Assembly (NCBI GenBank): GCA_963969495.1
Contig: OZ018328.1
Coordinates: 4,455,886-4,519,885 of the forward strand
Origin: Ceratothoa steindachneri
Taxonomy: Eukaryota > Arthropoda > Malacostraca > Isopoda > Cymothoidae
Length of the DNA: 64,000 nucleotides
Direction: 5' to 3'
In this document: positions 51,441 through 62,618 of the stretch, in pieces
How the letters are laid out: every line of letters starts with the position of its first letter
Numbering within the stretch: the first letter of the stretch is position 1
Notes under the pieces: generated by a model
What the model saw: only the letters and a program-made list of their open reading frames with translations
Told to the model about the DNA's origin: nothing
The model's database searches: none
Translations under genes and position numbers: made by a program

Positions 51441-52560
51441 ATCCATTATGATTGGATAGCTGCCACCTTGTTTTTCCCTTAAAAAAACGAAAACAAAAAA
51501 CGAGGATGGGCCAATTGATTGGGGCTCTGCCCTTTCGGCATAATTCTAGCTTTCGCTCGTCGAAAAGAATGGAGCGTGATCGAGAATGACGTGCTTCGTT
51601 GTAAGAGGCAGGCCTATACTGTCGATGCCATATTGGGACCAACAATATATAGGGAACAACCAGATTCGTTACTGCTTCCGTCAGGGAGCGGGGGGTGGGC
51701 ATGGAGGAATTTTTCCACGAACCAACATGGCGCTTGAGGGATGAGAGACACTCCCGCGGGGGTTTCTTGATAAGACCCTGAGAGACGACATAAGCGCGCG
51801 TTTGAGATTCCAATCCCTTGCTTATCGAGGAAAACAGTTCGATATTATGACTGTTCTCACGGTCCTCGCTCACGTGGACTGACCTCGCGGTTTCGACGGA
51901 CGCCAGGAGCCTCTATTCTTGACATATAGAAGAAATGTGATTGTAATTGTTACCCATAGACTTTTAAATATATTTTATAATTACTAAACCAAAGCTTTCA
52001 TTTCTTTTTAAGATGATTTTAAGTTTCTTCAATCAAATAACGGAATGAAAAAATATTTAGCTACTGGTACAAATGAAAATTTATTAAAGAAAATGACAAA
52101 CATTTAAAGTAGTCTAACTGAACTGTTTATTATTTTTTAATGTTAGGAGAGATTTAGGTTTTATGTTGTCAGTATTTGCTATTTTTTATTTAATTAATTA
52201 AATTTGGGGCCGGTCGTTGAAATTCATGAGAGAAGATTTTAGCATCTACCCTCAGAGCTCCCAAAATCGTTCACGAGCTCTCTTCAATTCTTTTAAGGGA
52301 TTTGGGATGTATCTTTTAAGCGCTCGCTTTTGTTTGTAATGTAGAACTAACTATATTCTACGCTTGCCCAAAGCCCACTAGCTTAGGGAAAACAAAAAAA
52401 AACCGGTCATTTGACCAATGTCCTTTCGGATCTTCAAAAGAGAGAAGTATAAGGGGCTGAGATAGTGGTTGTATTAGGTAAGCGAGGTTGCTGGCGTCAG
52501 GTTGTGGTGTTTTGATATGGGTACGTCAGCAGTTATGGGGTTTCTCTCTATGGGGAACTC
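51441..52560. other. No gene recognised
   Basis: 51441-51920 is moderately GC-rich with no recognised protein. 51930-52380 is AT-rich. Nothing identifiable before the 5S-like segment. Confidence 0.4.
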
Positions 52561-52569
52561 GGTTGCGAG

Positions 52570-52655
52570 GTTCTCCAAGGTTTTGGCAGTGATCCATACA
52601 AGTACTAATCAGACCCGATGTTGCTTAACAGTGACGATCTCATTCTAGGTCCACG
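52570..52655 (-). ncRNA. 5S rRNA-like segment (pseudogene or 5S-derived SINE head)
   Basis: The minus strand reads gatcg..gttaagcaacatcgggt, then tgattagtacttgtatgg, matching the internal part of metazoan 5S rRNA (GATC...GTTAAGCAGCGTCGGG, GGTTAGTACTTGGATGGG). The match covers roughly the 5S internal promoter and 3' part and degrades at both ends; the first about 40 nt of 5S are not recognisable. It may be a dead 5S gene copy or the head of a 5S-derived SINE (SINE3-like). I could not identify a SINE body. Confidence 0.5.
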
Positions 52656-52859
52656 CGAACAACCTGGCGCTGACCTGAAGTGGACTACAATTGTTCAAAG
52701 AAAGAGAATATTCTCTCTCGGATTGAGATTAGGTAGGCTAGTTAAAAGGATGCTTTGGATTACCCGTAGAAAAGGAAATCCTAAATGGCGGAAAAACAAA
52801 CAAAACATTTATTTCGGAAAAGTACGTAAAAACTCTTACGTGGCATAAAGGTAGAGACA

Positions 52860-53345
52860 ACATATACATATTTAATAGTTATGTATAATATCCAGGACGC
52901 ACAAAGCTTCAAGGAGCTGTGTAAGCGCGCCCCCTACAAAAAAAAAGCCAGGTTTACATTTTCCAATAATCTTTTAAAAGTTTGAACATTATTGGCAATA
53001 ACTACAGATTCTGGTAGTTGATTCCAAATCGGCACAACTCTACATACGAAGGAATATTTTCTACAATTTGTTCTAGCAAATTCAACATTTAGTTTAAAGG
53101 AGTGTTCTCTTGTTGGTCTGCTGTTGAAACTAAACATGGAATCAAAGTCTATTTCGACCAGCCTATGAATGATTTTATATAAATAGACTAGATCGGATTT
53201 TATTCTTCGTATTTCAAGTGATTCAATCTGGAGCAAATCCAGGCACCAGAGATACGGCGTATCTCTCATATTTGATAGGTTTTTTGTAAATTTTCGCTGT
53301 ACTCTCGATACATTCAATATCCTGGATCTTTGAGGGGCTCCATAT
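52860..53345 (-). pseudogene. LINE 3' end: C-terminal domain of a CR1/L2/Jockey-like ORF2
   Basis: Open minus frame 53317-52934: VQRKFTKNLSNMRDTPY, LDLLQIESLEIRRIKSDL, LYKIIHRLVEIDFDSMF, REHSFKLNVEFARTN, VCRVVPIWNQLPESVV, FKRLLENVNLAF. This is the post-RT thumb/tail of such LINEs (compare VQRRATK...NRVVNxWNxLP in elements A and B). Strongly 5'-truncated. The 3' UTR runs to about 52860. The 5' side joins element L2. Confidence 0.8.
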
Positions 53346-54715
53346 TTCAGTGTTGCTTTCCAATAATTGCCTTGGACTTATCGTTTGCACCCTTGGAGCA
53401 CCTTAGTACCAGGAGCGATTAGTATGGCCGAAGCATTGACAGTAATAGCACCTCCGCGGCCGTGACACGAATGCCTTCACGCTGTAGCGATATCAACCGT
53501 CATGCACTGATTCAGGGAGCTTGTCACAGTCGAACGTGATAAAGAGTGTAGAGGTGGGCCTCGAGGCCCCTCCCTGTTACCTCATCACACGTTCGACCTT
53601 GACAGCCCCATGGTCAGCCAGCTCTAAGTTTATGTCATGGTCGAGTGCGGCGTCAAACTTACTGGCATGCCATCAAGTGTCTGACTAGCACTAATAATGG
53701 CCAACTCGGAGGGATTAGAGGCATTCGCCCGAATGCCACCGTCCGAGAAACGAGTCACCTTTGGCTCTGTACCAATAACGTTAGCTAATGCTCTCCTCTG
53801 ATGGATTATGTTGCACTTAGCCAACATGCTGCCATCAGTGGAGGGAATAACAAGGAAGCGTTTGAAGCCAGCGGGCTCGAAAACTCCAGGCAGCCTCTGA
53901 ATGCGGAGGCCCGAAGTAATCGAGGCTCCGCTCAATGCACTTTTGGTCTTGGTTAAGCACTCACCGCCCGGAGGAGCACCGGGGCCGGACGTGCCAATCT
54001 TCGCTTGGTTGCTTGCCGAAACAGCACCAGACCTGTCCGCCCCCCAAGGAGAGGAGAGTTTAGTCTTTTTATTCTCGTGCCTCTGTCTTTTCTTTTTAGG
54101 AGAGGAAAGGAGGGCAGGGAATGGACTCCCATTTCCACTCCGACCGCAGGAGCCCCTAGGCCAGATCGGCCTAGGTAAGGTCTCGTGAACCCGGGCCATC
54201 TGAAGAGGACCTTACACAGGAGCGGACTCGGGTTCAGTGCTTGTCACCGAGCCCAGGTTCGACCCCAGGGAAGGCCCTAACATATGAGGCTGGGACATCT
54301 CAGGGAGCAAGTCGATCTCGGAGGGGGGGGGGGGGTGGAGGGGCTTCATATGGCTATCCTCCGCCAAGACATCACAGATAACATTTGAAGTTCTTTTTTC
54401 TTCTTTCTAATTCTGGCGAACCTGTATACGTCGAGGAAGGAAGCGGGGCAGGTACACTGAGCACCTGCAAATTAGTCGCGCACGCCAGCATGACATTAGG
54501 GGGCATGGGCCGACGTGCCCTGCCCTCATTTGCTACCCTAATGGGGTTGGCCCTAGGGGCTGTCCCCACCGGCAGCGGTCAATTATGGGCCGCCTTCCTA
54601 CTTTAGGGGAAGTCTTGTGAAAGTAAACGAGGGACAGCTGCTGAAAAGAAGCCTCCAGAGAAGCGGGTGAGGGGTAGTCCCATACACCCGTAGGCAAAGG
54701 AGAGGATTTTTTTTA
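53346..54715 (-). mobile_element. L2: 5' part and ORF1 of an I/Nimb-like LINE (minus)
   Basis: Sense order: partial 5' UTR from 54715 (starting tcctctcctttgcctacggg, matching H-1 at about 35850), then ORF1. The frame 54199-53630 has QAKIGTSGPGAPPGGECL, IQRLPGVFEPAGFKRFLV, MLAKCNIIHQRRALANVI, PVSLTPHSTMT. After that, broken frames give ESVHDG-like sequence and one knuckle RRCYYCQCFGHTNRSW (about 53425). It ends at 53346 against the LINE tail fragment; no ORF2. A run of G/C (54327-54342) marks a low-complexity insertion. Confidence 0.75.
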
Positions 54716-55929
54716 TTAATTTAGGAGCTCATCTAGTGATTGCCTCCTTGGGCATAAGTCGCCATGCAAGACACAGCCTACTACTTGGCTATATTAAGAG
54801 ATGAGGAACAAAAAAAAAACAATAAAGCAAATAACTATGTAAATAACAACGCTAAAAAAGAAACTATGTAAATAACAACGCTAAAAAAGAAAAGGGCTTA
54901 AAAAAATAACAACAAAATAAAGCAAAACTGAGGCGCGCTTCGACGTCAGGGGTAAAGGGTACGTCCGACTCCTCCCCCCCCCACGGCACCGGAAAATGCA
55001 ACCTACAGAAAATATAATTAAAAAATAACAGTCAAATAAAGGAGAGGAGTCCGACCACCTCCAAAAAGTCAAAGTCCACAACGCAGTGTGCACGAATCTG
55101 TGCTGAGTACACGGGACAAGCGGTAGCGACCACGCTCGTCCCGATGTAATGTGCTAACTGGGGGACAACGCAATCTTCACAGTAGGGCGCAGGAAACAGC
55201 TCCACCAAATGCGAGTGTGTCCAATTCGGAGACGACAGAAAGCAACCTAAAGCCGTCGCGGCATTGGGGGTTAGGGCCATGGGAACAGTCTCGCGCATGA
55301 CGGGCAACTTTAGGTTCCTACGACCGTCTCCCATTTTCTTTGCAAAGCAGCCCGGAGAGCTGTCGGTATTCCTGCCATGTAATCGGTGTGACGAAGAGTA
55401 AAACCCTGGTCTGGTCGCCCAGTCCTCGTGGAGTCTTTGGCGGGCTCATTCCCGCTATTACTACATGTCCAGTAACCCAGCATAAGATAATCTAAACATC
55501 CGACCGGCTCGCCAAAACCATGACATCACAGATATCGCGAACCAAGAGATGCTGAGATTACACTGCCCCGAGAGCACTCGGGTGCTTTGTGAGTCAGTAT
55601 TAATCACATTCCGGGCTCCGAACCGGGTACGTCGCGTTATCTCACGTACCGAGCGGTGTATTGCAACCAGCTCGGAACTGAAAACAGATGCAGCGCCTGG
55701 CAGAGTCCCGCTGATTTCAAACAAGAGGGGATACGGCGTGGAAACCAACACCCTCTTGGGACTTGGAATCATCCGTATACACTGTCACGGTTCCAGCGTG
55801 ACAGGGAGTGTGCTCCAAAAAGGTCGAACGCAATACTCCCGGCGTTGTAGAAACTTTAAGACGCATAAAACTCGCACCTGTTGTCAAGCCTGTATGCTCA
55901 CTTCAGAAGGCTGTCAAGTACCATAACAG
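54716..55929 (-). mobile_element. L1: RNase H and 3' end of an I/Nimb-like LINE (minus)
   Basis: Minus frames 55772-55461 (FSSELVAIHRSVREITRR, NVINTDSQSTRVL, weak) and 55334-55032 (RNLKLPVMRETVPMALTP, APYCEDCVVPQLAHYIG) match the RNase H end of K and H-2. The 3' UTR ends in an A-run (54717-54724 as T-run on plus). The 5' side cuts into the pseudogene at 55930. L2 starts immediately after the tail, so the two copies are head-to-tail. The name L1 here is a label, not the mammalian LINE-1. Confidence 0.7.
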
Positions 55930-57950
55930 TAACTTGATGGGCATATCTTGTTCTCATTACATTGGATGCATTCAGAAAAGCCGTGGCTGCTGCTTCTGTC
56001 TTCACTGGCCCAGCTTTTTTCAGGGTTTCAGGCCATCCAGACCTCCCATGGTGGTCCACAAAGTCATCTCAATGTGGAGCCCACCTAACATAACCACAAA
56101 CTTGTTTTCTCCGTAAATGTCAGGGAAGATCTACTGCATTTTTTTGGCGAGGTCTTAAAGTGGTTAGTCCACTACCAACACAGGGACTTTGTATGGGTTG
56201 AGGTGCTCAGTTGTCTTTTTCACCAGTTCCATTCCATGTCGAATCAGTTCTGGAGTGGCGGCTTTTTCATGGAAAAGTGGCAGGGCTTCAATGCATTTTC
56301 CAGTTGTCTAACAGTATCTGATCGAGCATCATGGTAGGAAGACCACATCGTTGGAGTGTGTTTTTCTGTATCAGAATCCACATATAAGATATCATTTACT
56401 GTAGCCATCCATGCCTGTTCGTGCTGTTTCGCCTCATCGAATGAACTCGTTGCCCCTGGTTGCACATCTTTTACCGAGGTTGGGTGACAAGATTTCGGCC
56501 CACAGGTGGTACAGACGTATACGAACGAGGCAGGATGGGTTCACTGCTGCGTGTTCCTGTTTTATGTGAGTTGATTCGTAGACATTCTTGGTCCAATCCA
56601 GTCGTCTGTGATGAAGGAAACAAATATTAAAATACCAGTTCCATGGAAGGATGAGCTTGCAGTGTGTGATGTGGGCTTGTGATCTAGGTTATCCAGGGTT
56701 GCAACTGTGAAAATGCCCTTATGCAAATTTGTAGGACAGACTATATTAGCGTTGTTCCTTGCATGATCTGCAAATCTAGATTCAATGGTGAGGACTTTCT
56801 TATATGACACGCTCAGAGCTTCTTGTTTGGGAATGCAATTTGAGGACCAGGAACACTGCAAGTGGAGGCTCACAATTCAAGTTCGCAGAAAGATAAGTCA
56901 TATTTAGCATGGCCACTGACTCACAGAAAGGATCTTCCTGGAATTCACTTGTTCTGGCGATGATTTGGGTCCTGCGAGGAGTTGACGGAAGAAATACCTT
57001 ATACGTTGTGGAACAGATGAATCTTTGCAATCATTGGGAAATGAGCGATCAAACCTGAATGCAGTGTCGGGACCCAAAACAGCTTTACGGAGAATCGATG
57101 CTGCCATTAGTAATGTACGTGATTCCTCATCTGGTGTTTGAGTTGCATCTGATTTGACCTATCTAGCCCTCTTCGAACAAATGATGAACACTCGGTCTCA
57201 GATACCTTTCTACTCTGTCAAATTCGGGAAGTGTTCCAGGACTCTTTCCTTTAAGTGTGTCCGGTTCACAGTCTTCTGGATTCCATGTTGTTCTAATCTC
57301 TTGATCATCATAACTGTCAGATCTTGCAATACAAAAATTCTACCACCTCCAGTGACTTCTTCCTTTATAAATTGGAGCAGTTTATTTTTTGTTGTGGACT
57401 CGAGATTTTCGTTAGCTGTGTCTTGTTTACAAATCGCATCGTAACGGCGACTGAATCCTGTGTAGCAATTCCGATGGTACTTTTCTTCAATAGCGAACAC
57501 ATTGCCTTCGGCAAGGAGTGCCACGATACGCTCTTCTCCCAGCGCGATTGCCTTGTCATGTATCTGTTGGGTGAGTGTAACCTTCTGGAAAGAATGGTCT
57601 GCTGCATTTATTTCATCACCACAGAAGATACATAGATTACGATTAACAGCTGCATGACTCCGCCGAGATCTTTTTCTTGCAGGAGGCAATCCTTCATTAT
57701 GACGTTTTTTTGCATGGTCAAGTGCTGATGCCCTGTAAAGCTGACAAGATTTATGCCAGGATGCACGATTCTTCTGCATGAATTCTTCACCTGGAAGTTC
57801 TACGTCTGAGTGGGGAGCAGCACCAATTGCTCTGAACTGACTTGCGAGGCCGATGATTTCTGTGTAGGCTCCCTCTCTATGATTGGTGACTGGATTCACA
57901 AGAGGACAAACAAGCACTTCCTCAGTTTTGTTTTGGCACAAAATACACAA
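55930..57950 (-). pseudogene. Uncharacterised multi-copy family protein with Cys/His motifs, decayed
   Basis: An open frame 57950-57210 (246 codons) starts MCILCQNKTEEVLVCPLV, then WHKSCQLYRASALDHAKKR and a second Cys/His module: LCIFCGDEIN..DHSFQKVTL, then GNVFAIEEKYHRNCYTGF. After a stop the homology continues in broken frames: LLMAASILRKAVLG, LHSQTRSEALSVSYKKVL, ANIVCPTNLHKGIFTVATL, DNLDHKPTSHTASSSFHGTG, then YKVPVLVVD and YGENKFVVMLGGLHIEM. I recall such CxxC/WHxxC plus DNIDHNPSS/GGLHIEM proteins as an unnamed family in many invertebrates and fish, often multi-copy; function unknown. It may come from a DNA transposon or a domesticated one. Cut at the 3' end by L1. Confidence 0.6.
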
Positions 57951-58600
57951 CTACCATAGCCTTGCCTCAGCCATCTCAGAAACAACCTGGAAAGAAACAA
58001 AGAAAAAACTATTAAATAACTGCTGTCTGTACAAGGGGCGTCGCAAATCAAATTTGCGATTACCTGAAATATTATAAGAAAGGTATTATCTGGAAATACA
58101 AGTGGGTATGTAAATGGAGACGTTTTTCCACCTGTGAAACGAGACCAATAAAATGGTAAATGAAGAACACAATTAGTGATCAGTTAGTAAGTTATGAATC
58201 ATGCTAAAAAAAATATAGAGACTAAAATAACCATTATAGGTTCAATAGTACAAACTTATGAAGCGTAATGCGAAAAAGAGCTGGAAATTGGGAGCCATAT
58301 ATTTTTTTATCTGACTGCTTGACCCTTGAATCAAAATTGTTCCATGAACCCTTACCTTCAAATTGGAACGGAAAAAAAACCCTTTGCATCAATTTGAAAA
58401 GAAAAAAAAACATGCACGGCCCGCACTAGCGGGGTGGTATATGCTTTCTCAGCCACCTCTTAGGAAAACCCGGACCAAATCCTACATGTGGGGGAGTAGG
58501 CATGCCGGATCCAGCTTGGTGACCCTAACCAGTAATAAACAAAACATCTTGTCATAGGAGTGTTCAGTTTCGTAATACAGATAAGCGCCGGGTCGTGATT
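57951..58600. other. No gene recognised
   Basis: AT-rich flank upstream of the Cys/His pseudogene. Nothing identifiable up to the A-tail of element K. Confidence 0.4.
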
Positions 58601-58689
58601 ATTTTTTTTTTTTTAGGGGCTATCTGGCGACTGCCCACTTGGGGATAGGTCGCCGCAATCAAAGAGCCTAACTCTGGGCTACTTTAAAA

Positions 58690-59714
58690 TAAAAAATTAA
58701 AAAAAAAACGATAAAAAGGGAAGATGACAACAATTAGGAAGGGAGCTCCGGCGTCGGGGGAAGGCCCCCAAAAAGTCTATCAGTCCACCAGTCATTGAGC
58801 ACGCACTCGTCCCGAGTAAAAGGGAGAGGCGGTAGCGACCCCGCCCATCCCGGTAACGGGACAGGTAACATGCGCGAAGATCACCCAGACTGGGATATTC
58901 AACGAGAATGTGCCGAACAGTCTGGGGGATAACGTAGTCTTCACCGTAGGGCGCTGGCGAGCGCCCATCAAATGGCGGTGCGTCCCGCGAGTGTGCCCAA
59001 TTCGGAGACGGCAGAAAGCGACCTGAAACCGTCGCGGCATTGGGGGATAGGTCCATGGGAACAGTCGCGGGGCAATAGCACGCAACTTTAAGTTCCCTTC
59101 GACCGTCTTCCATCTTCTTTGCCAAGCAGCCTGAAGAGCTGCCCGTATTCCTGCCATGTATTCGGTGAGAGGAAGAGCGAAACGCTGGTACGGTCGCAGA
59201 GTCCTCGCGGACTCTTTGGCGCGCTCATTCCCGGCAATTCCTACATGTCCAGGAAGCCAGTAAAAGAAAATCTCGACATCCGCCCGGCTCGCCAAAACCG
59301 TAGCATCACGGATATCGCGAACCAAGGGATGCGGAGATTCCAATGCCCCGAGAGCACTCAGGGCGCTTTGTGAGTCGCTATAGATCACAATCCGGTCTCC
59401 GAACCGGGCAGGTCGCGTAATCTTCCGTACCGATGTATTGCCACTAGCTCGGCCGTGAAGAAAGACGAAGCGCCTGGCAGAGCCCCGCTGACTTCAAACA
59501 GAGGAGATACGGTGTGGAAGCATACCCCCACTTCGAACTTGGAGCCACCGTGAAACGAGGTGTGCTCCAAAACGGTCGAACGCAATACTCTAAGCGCCGT
59601 ACAAGCTTTGGGAGCAGAGGAGGGGCGACAAATAGCCAAATGTGGTACCGTCCAGGGTGGCATCTTGGGCAGAACCAAGGGCGCCACATCCCGAGAGCTA
59701 TACCTAGCTATCAA
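58690..59714 (-). pseudogene. Element K ORF2 C-terminus: RNase H domain
   Basis: Broken frames. HGGSKFEVGVCFHTV and FFTAELVAIHRYGRL (Glu), VIYSDSQSALSALGALES (Asp), FFYWLPGHVGIAGNERAK (His, Asn-Glu), YMAGIRAALQAAWQRRWK, LRIGHTRGTHRHLMG. The tail APYGEDYVIPQTVRHILVEY has Tyr where the zinc-type Cys residues stand in H-2 (CDDC, VEC), so the terminal zinc site is lost in this copy. Confidence 0.82.
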
Positions 59715-61300
59715 AGCAGTTTCCTGGCCCTAAACCCAAAGGGCTTAGGGTATGACTGGAGTCTCTCGGCGACATAGGTACCGTAGAGAACAGCTGCGGA
59801 TTCATTGAGAGCTGCTGGCCACGAAGCGAGGCGCCGGGCTCGCGCGTACAGGCGTGTGATGCACTGCACGCGGCGCAGAGCGAGTGGCATCTCCCCAGCA
59901 TCCACCAAGAGGCTCTCAATGGGGGAAGTGCGGAAGGCACCTGTCGCAAGGCGGGGGCCGGTGTGGTGGATAGAATCCACCTTCAGCAATAAACGATCGG
60001 CTACGGATGCATAAAACTCGCATCCGTAGTCGAGCTTCGAACGAAAAAAGGATCGATAAAAAAGTAGGGCAGTAGCCCTATCAGCGCCCCAAGCGCTGAA
60101 CGTCACGGAACGGAGAATATCCATGGCGCGGGTACAAGAGCCCCTGAGGCTACGAATATCAGCCTCCCAGGTGAGGTGTCGGTCGAATACAAGACCAAGG
60201 AAACGGTGCGACTCAACCACATCCAGGCCCACCCCATTAAGAAACAAATCTGGGTCGGGGTGGAGCCGTGGATGGCGGCAGAAGTGCACCACCTTAGCCT
60301 TGGCCAAAGAAAACCGAAACCTGTGCGCTTCGGCATAGCGAGAGACGCAGTTCAATGCCTGTTGGAGTCAACGCTCCAGAGTTGGCATCTGGGCCGCGCC
60401 AAAAGAGATCCAAAGGTCGTCCACGTAGAGCGTAGCGAGAACATCTTTCGGCAGCACCGAGGTGATGCCGTTGATGCTCAGTGCAAAGAGTGTGACACTG
60501 AGGAAACTTTCCTACGGGACACCCTCTTCCTGCTCCTTTGGGCCGGAGAGAGCTTCCCCCACCCGTACGCGGAATCGACGATCTCGCAAAAATTCAGATA
60601 TAAAGACTGGGAGGCGTCCCCTCGCCCCCATCGTGTGGAGAGTCTCCATGATACCGTATCGCCATGCGGTATCATAGTCCTTCTCCAGATCGAAAAAACC
60701 GTGGCGTAGTGCTGTCTACGAAGGAAAGCCTTGCAGACGGCATTTTCCAGTCGGAGCAGAGCATCCGACGTGGAGTGGAACTTGCGGAAGCTGCACTGTG
60801 CAGAAGACAGATGGCCTACGCTGTCCAGGAAAAAGGCTAGTCTAACATTTACCAATTTCTCCATCCACTTAAACACGCAAGAGGTTAGAGAGATTGGGCG
60901 GAAACCGGTCGGAGTAGAGTGATCTCTCCCCGGTTTGCGAAAGGCGAGCAGTCGCGATTCGCCAGGAATCTGGGAGAAGACCCTCTACCCAGATCCTGTT
61001 GAACAAATCTAACAGAAATGCCATGCCTCGCTCACCCAGGTGTCGAAGCATGGCGTACGGGACATCGTCCGGACCATGGGCGGTGTCCGCGCACGAAGCG
61101 AAAGCGGAGCGCAACTCAGTCACAGTAAACTTGTCGTAAGGGTTCTCCGCCTCTGGAGGGAAAGTCCAGCCGGCGGCCTTCTGCGACATCACGACGTGCA
61201 TTGAATGCTGGCTGAGCAGCATCCCGGCTAGAGAATGCGGAAAAAGCAGTCGCGAAGGATTCCGCCACGTACGCGGGATCCGAGATTGCGGTCCCATTCT
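59715..61300 (-). pseudogene. Element K ORF2: reverse transcriptase
   Basis: ELRSAFASCADTAHGPDDV (61150 on), FLLDLFNRIWVEGLLPDSW, VNVRLAFFLDSVGHLSSAQ, FFDLEKDYDTAWRYGIM (motif A Asp, near 60690), LFALSINGITSVLPKDVL with LATLYVDDLWISFG (motif C, both Asp, near 60410-60445), then an uninterrupted thumb frame 60355-59711: FRFSLAKAKVVHFCR, ESHRFLGLVFDRHLTWEA. The catalytic motifs survive although frameshifts divide the domain. Confidence 0.85.
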
Positions 61301-62400
61301 CCTGGAGAACGGGAGGGGTGTCCTGCGAGAACTTGCGCCGGATCCTTTTGACTCGCTTCCACACCTTAGCTAAAGGGGTCTTCCCGTTAAGTGAAGACAC
61401 GTATGCCCGCCAAGAAGAGCGGCGGGCGTGCTTCAAAATATACCGGAACCTAGCCCGACGAAATTCAGCGACAGTGGAATCATTCGGTGGCACATGTAGG
61501 CATAACGCTTTTGTCTCACACTCGGCCGACCACCATGGGAGTGGTCGGCGTGCAAAACAGCCAGACGTCCTAGGAATGGTAGTCAGGCCCGCATCGATGA
61601 GGTTGCCGGAGAAGAACTCAACGGCCTCATCTACCGACCTAAACTCCTCGACTGTGATAGAAAATTCAGTCATTTCCTGAAATGCAGGTCACCGCGCCCG
61701 CGCCAAGCACCACCGAGCTGGGCTCTCAGTCGGCAGTTGCCCTGAAAATGATATTTGAATGGGAAAGTGATCACTACCATGGAGGTCATCGACCACCCCC
61801 TAATCAAAATCAGGCTGTGCATCCGAAGAGCAAAGAGATAGGTCAAGGCAAGAAAATGAAGCGGTTCTCGGACAGTGATGCGTAAACTCATCCACGTTTA
61901 GGACATCCATCTCAAGCTCTTCGATCAGATCGGCAAGGACTTGTCCCCTGGGATTTATGGAGTAATCTCCCCAGAGAGGATGCCTCCCGTTCAGATCTCC
62001 AAGCAAGAGAAAGGGCCTCGGCAAACGTGCCACGACGCGGCGGAAGTCCCCCGTGTCAAAGTCAGCTGACGGTGGAATGTACGCAGAAATGATAGTATAC
62101 CTCCTATCCAGGTGCAGCTGCACAGCCACAGCCACAGCCTGAAAGGAGGTTTCTAAAGAGAAAGGAACAACGGAGACAATCATGCCGGGTGTAAACCGCG
62201 CATCCCCCAGCCCGGCCATCGCGCGGTGGTGGGGTCGCGAGACCCTTATACCCCGGGATGGCGGGCAGGGGGCACGCGCCTAGCATGGTCTCCTGCAAAA
62301 AGATAGCTAACGGGGAACGGGACGAAACGAGCCTCCGCAGCTCCTCTCAGTTGGCCCTAAGTCAACGGCAATTCCATTGAAGGAATATACCCTCCAGGCC
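61301..62400 (-). pseudogene. Element K ORF2: endonuclease and linker
   Basis: Starts near 62375 with FLQWNCR and EELRRLVSS (two TGA codons interrupt), FLQETM (Glu), GYKGLATPPPRDGRAGG, then frame 62219-61803: YTIISAYIPPSADFD, FLLLGDLNGRHPLWGD (GDLN in place of GDFN), SFSCLDLSLCSSD. The SDH part and 61673-61116 linker (FARRPLPWWSAECETKAL, KVWKRVKRIRRKFSQDTP) follow in other frames. Confidence 0.8.
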
Positions 62401-62618
62401 TAGCTCGGAGACGCAGGAGCATTCCTCCAACACAAGAACCTCACGGGAATGGCCGTACGCTTCCCGGGGGCAGAACCCCAGGCGCTGTTGGCTGGACAAA
62501 GCGCTGTCGCCTTCGAGGACTTATTGGGGGAGGTTGGGCTCACCATGAGAGTCTTTTCCTCCCTCCGGCTCGAAACCTTAGGCGGGCGTTGCGGCTTCGG
62601 AGGCGGGGGGGCCTCTTT

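Noticed and set aside
54236..54275. Possible tRNA B-box (aggttcgacccca)
   Set aside because: No matching A-box at the right distance and no cloverleaf; it lies inside LINE 5' sequence.
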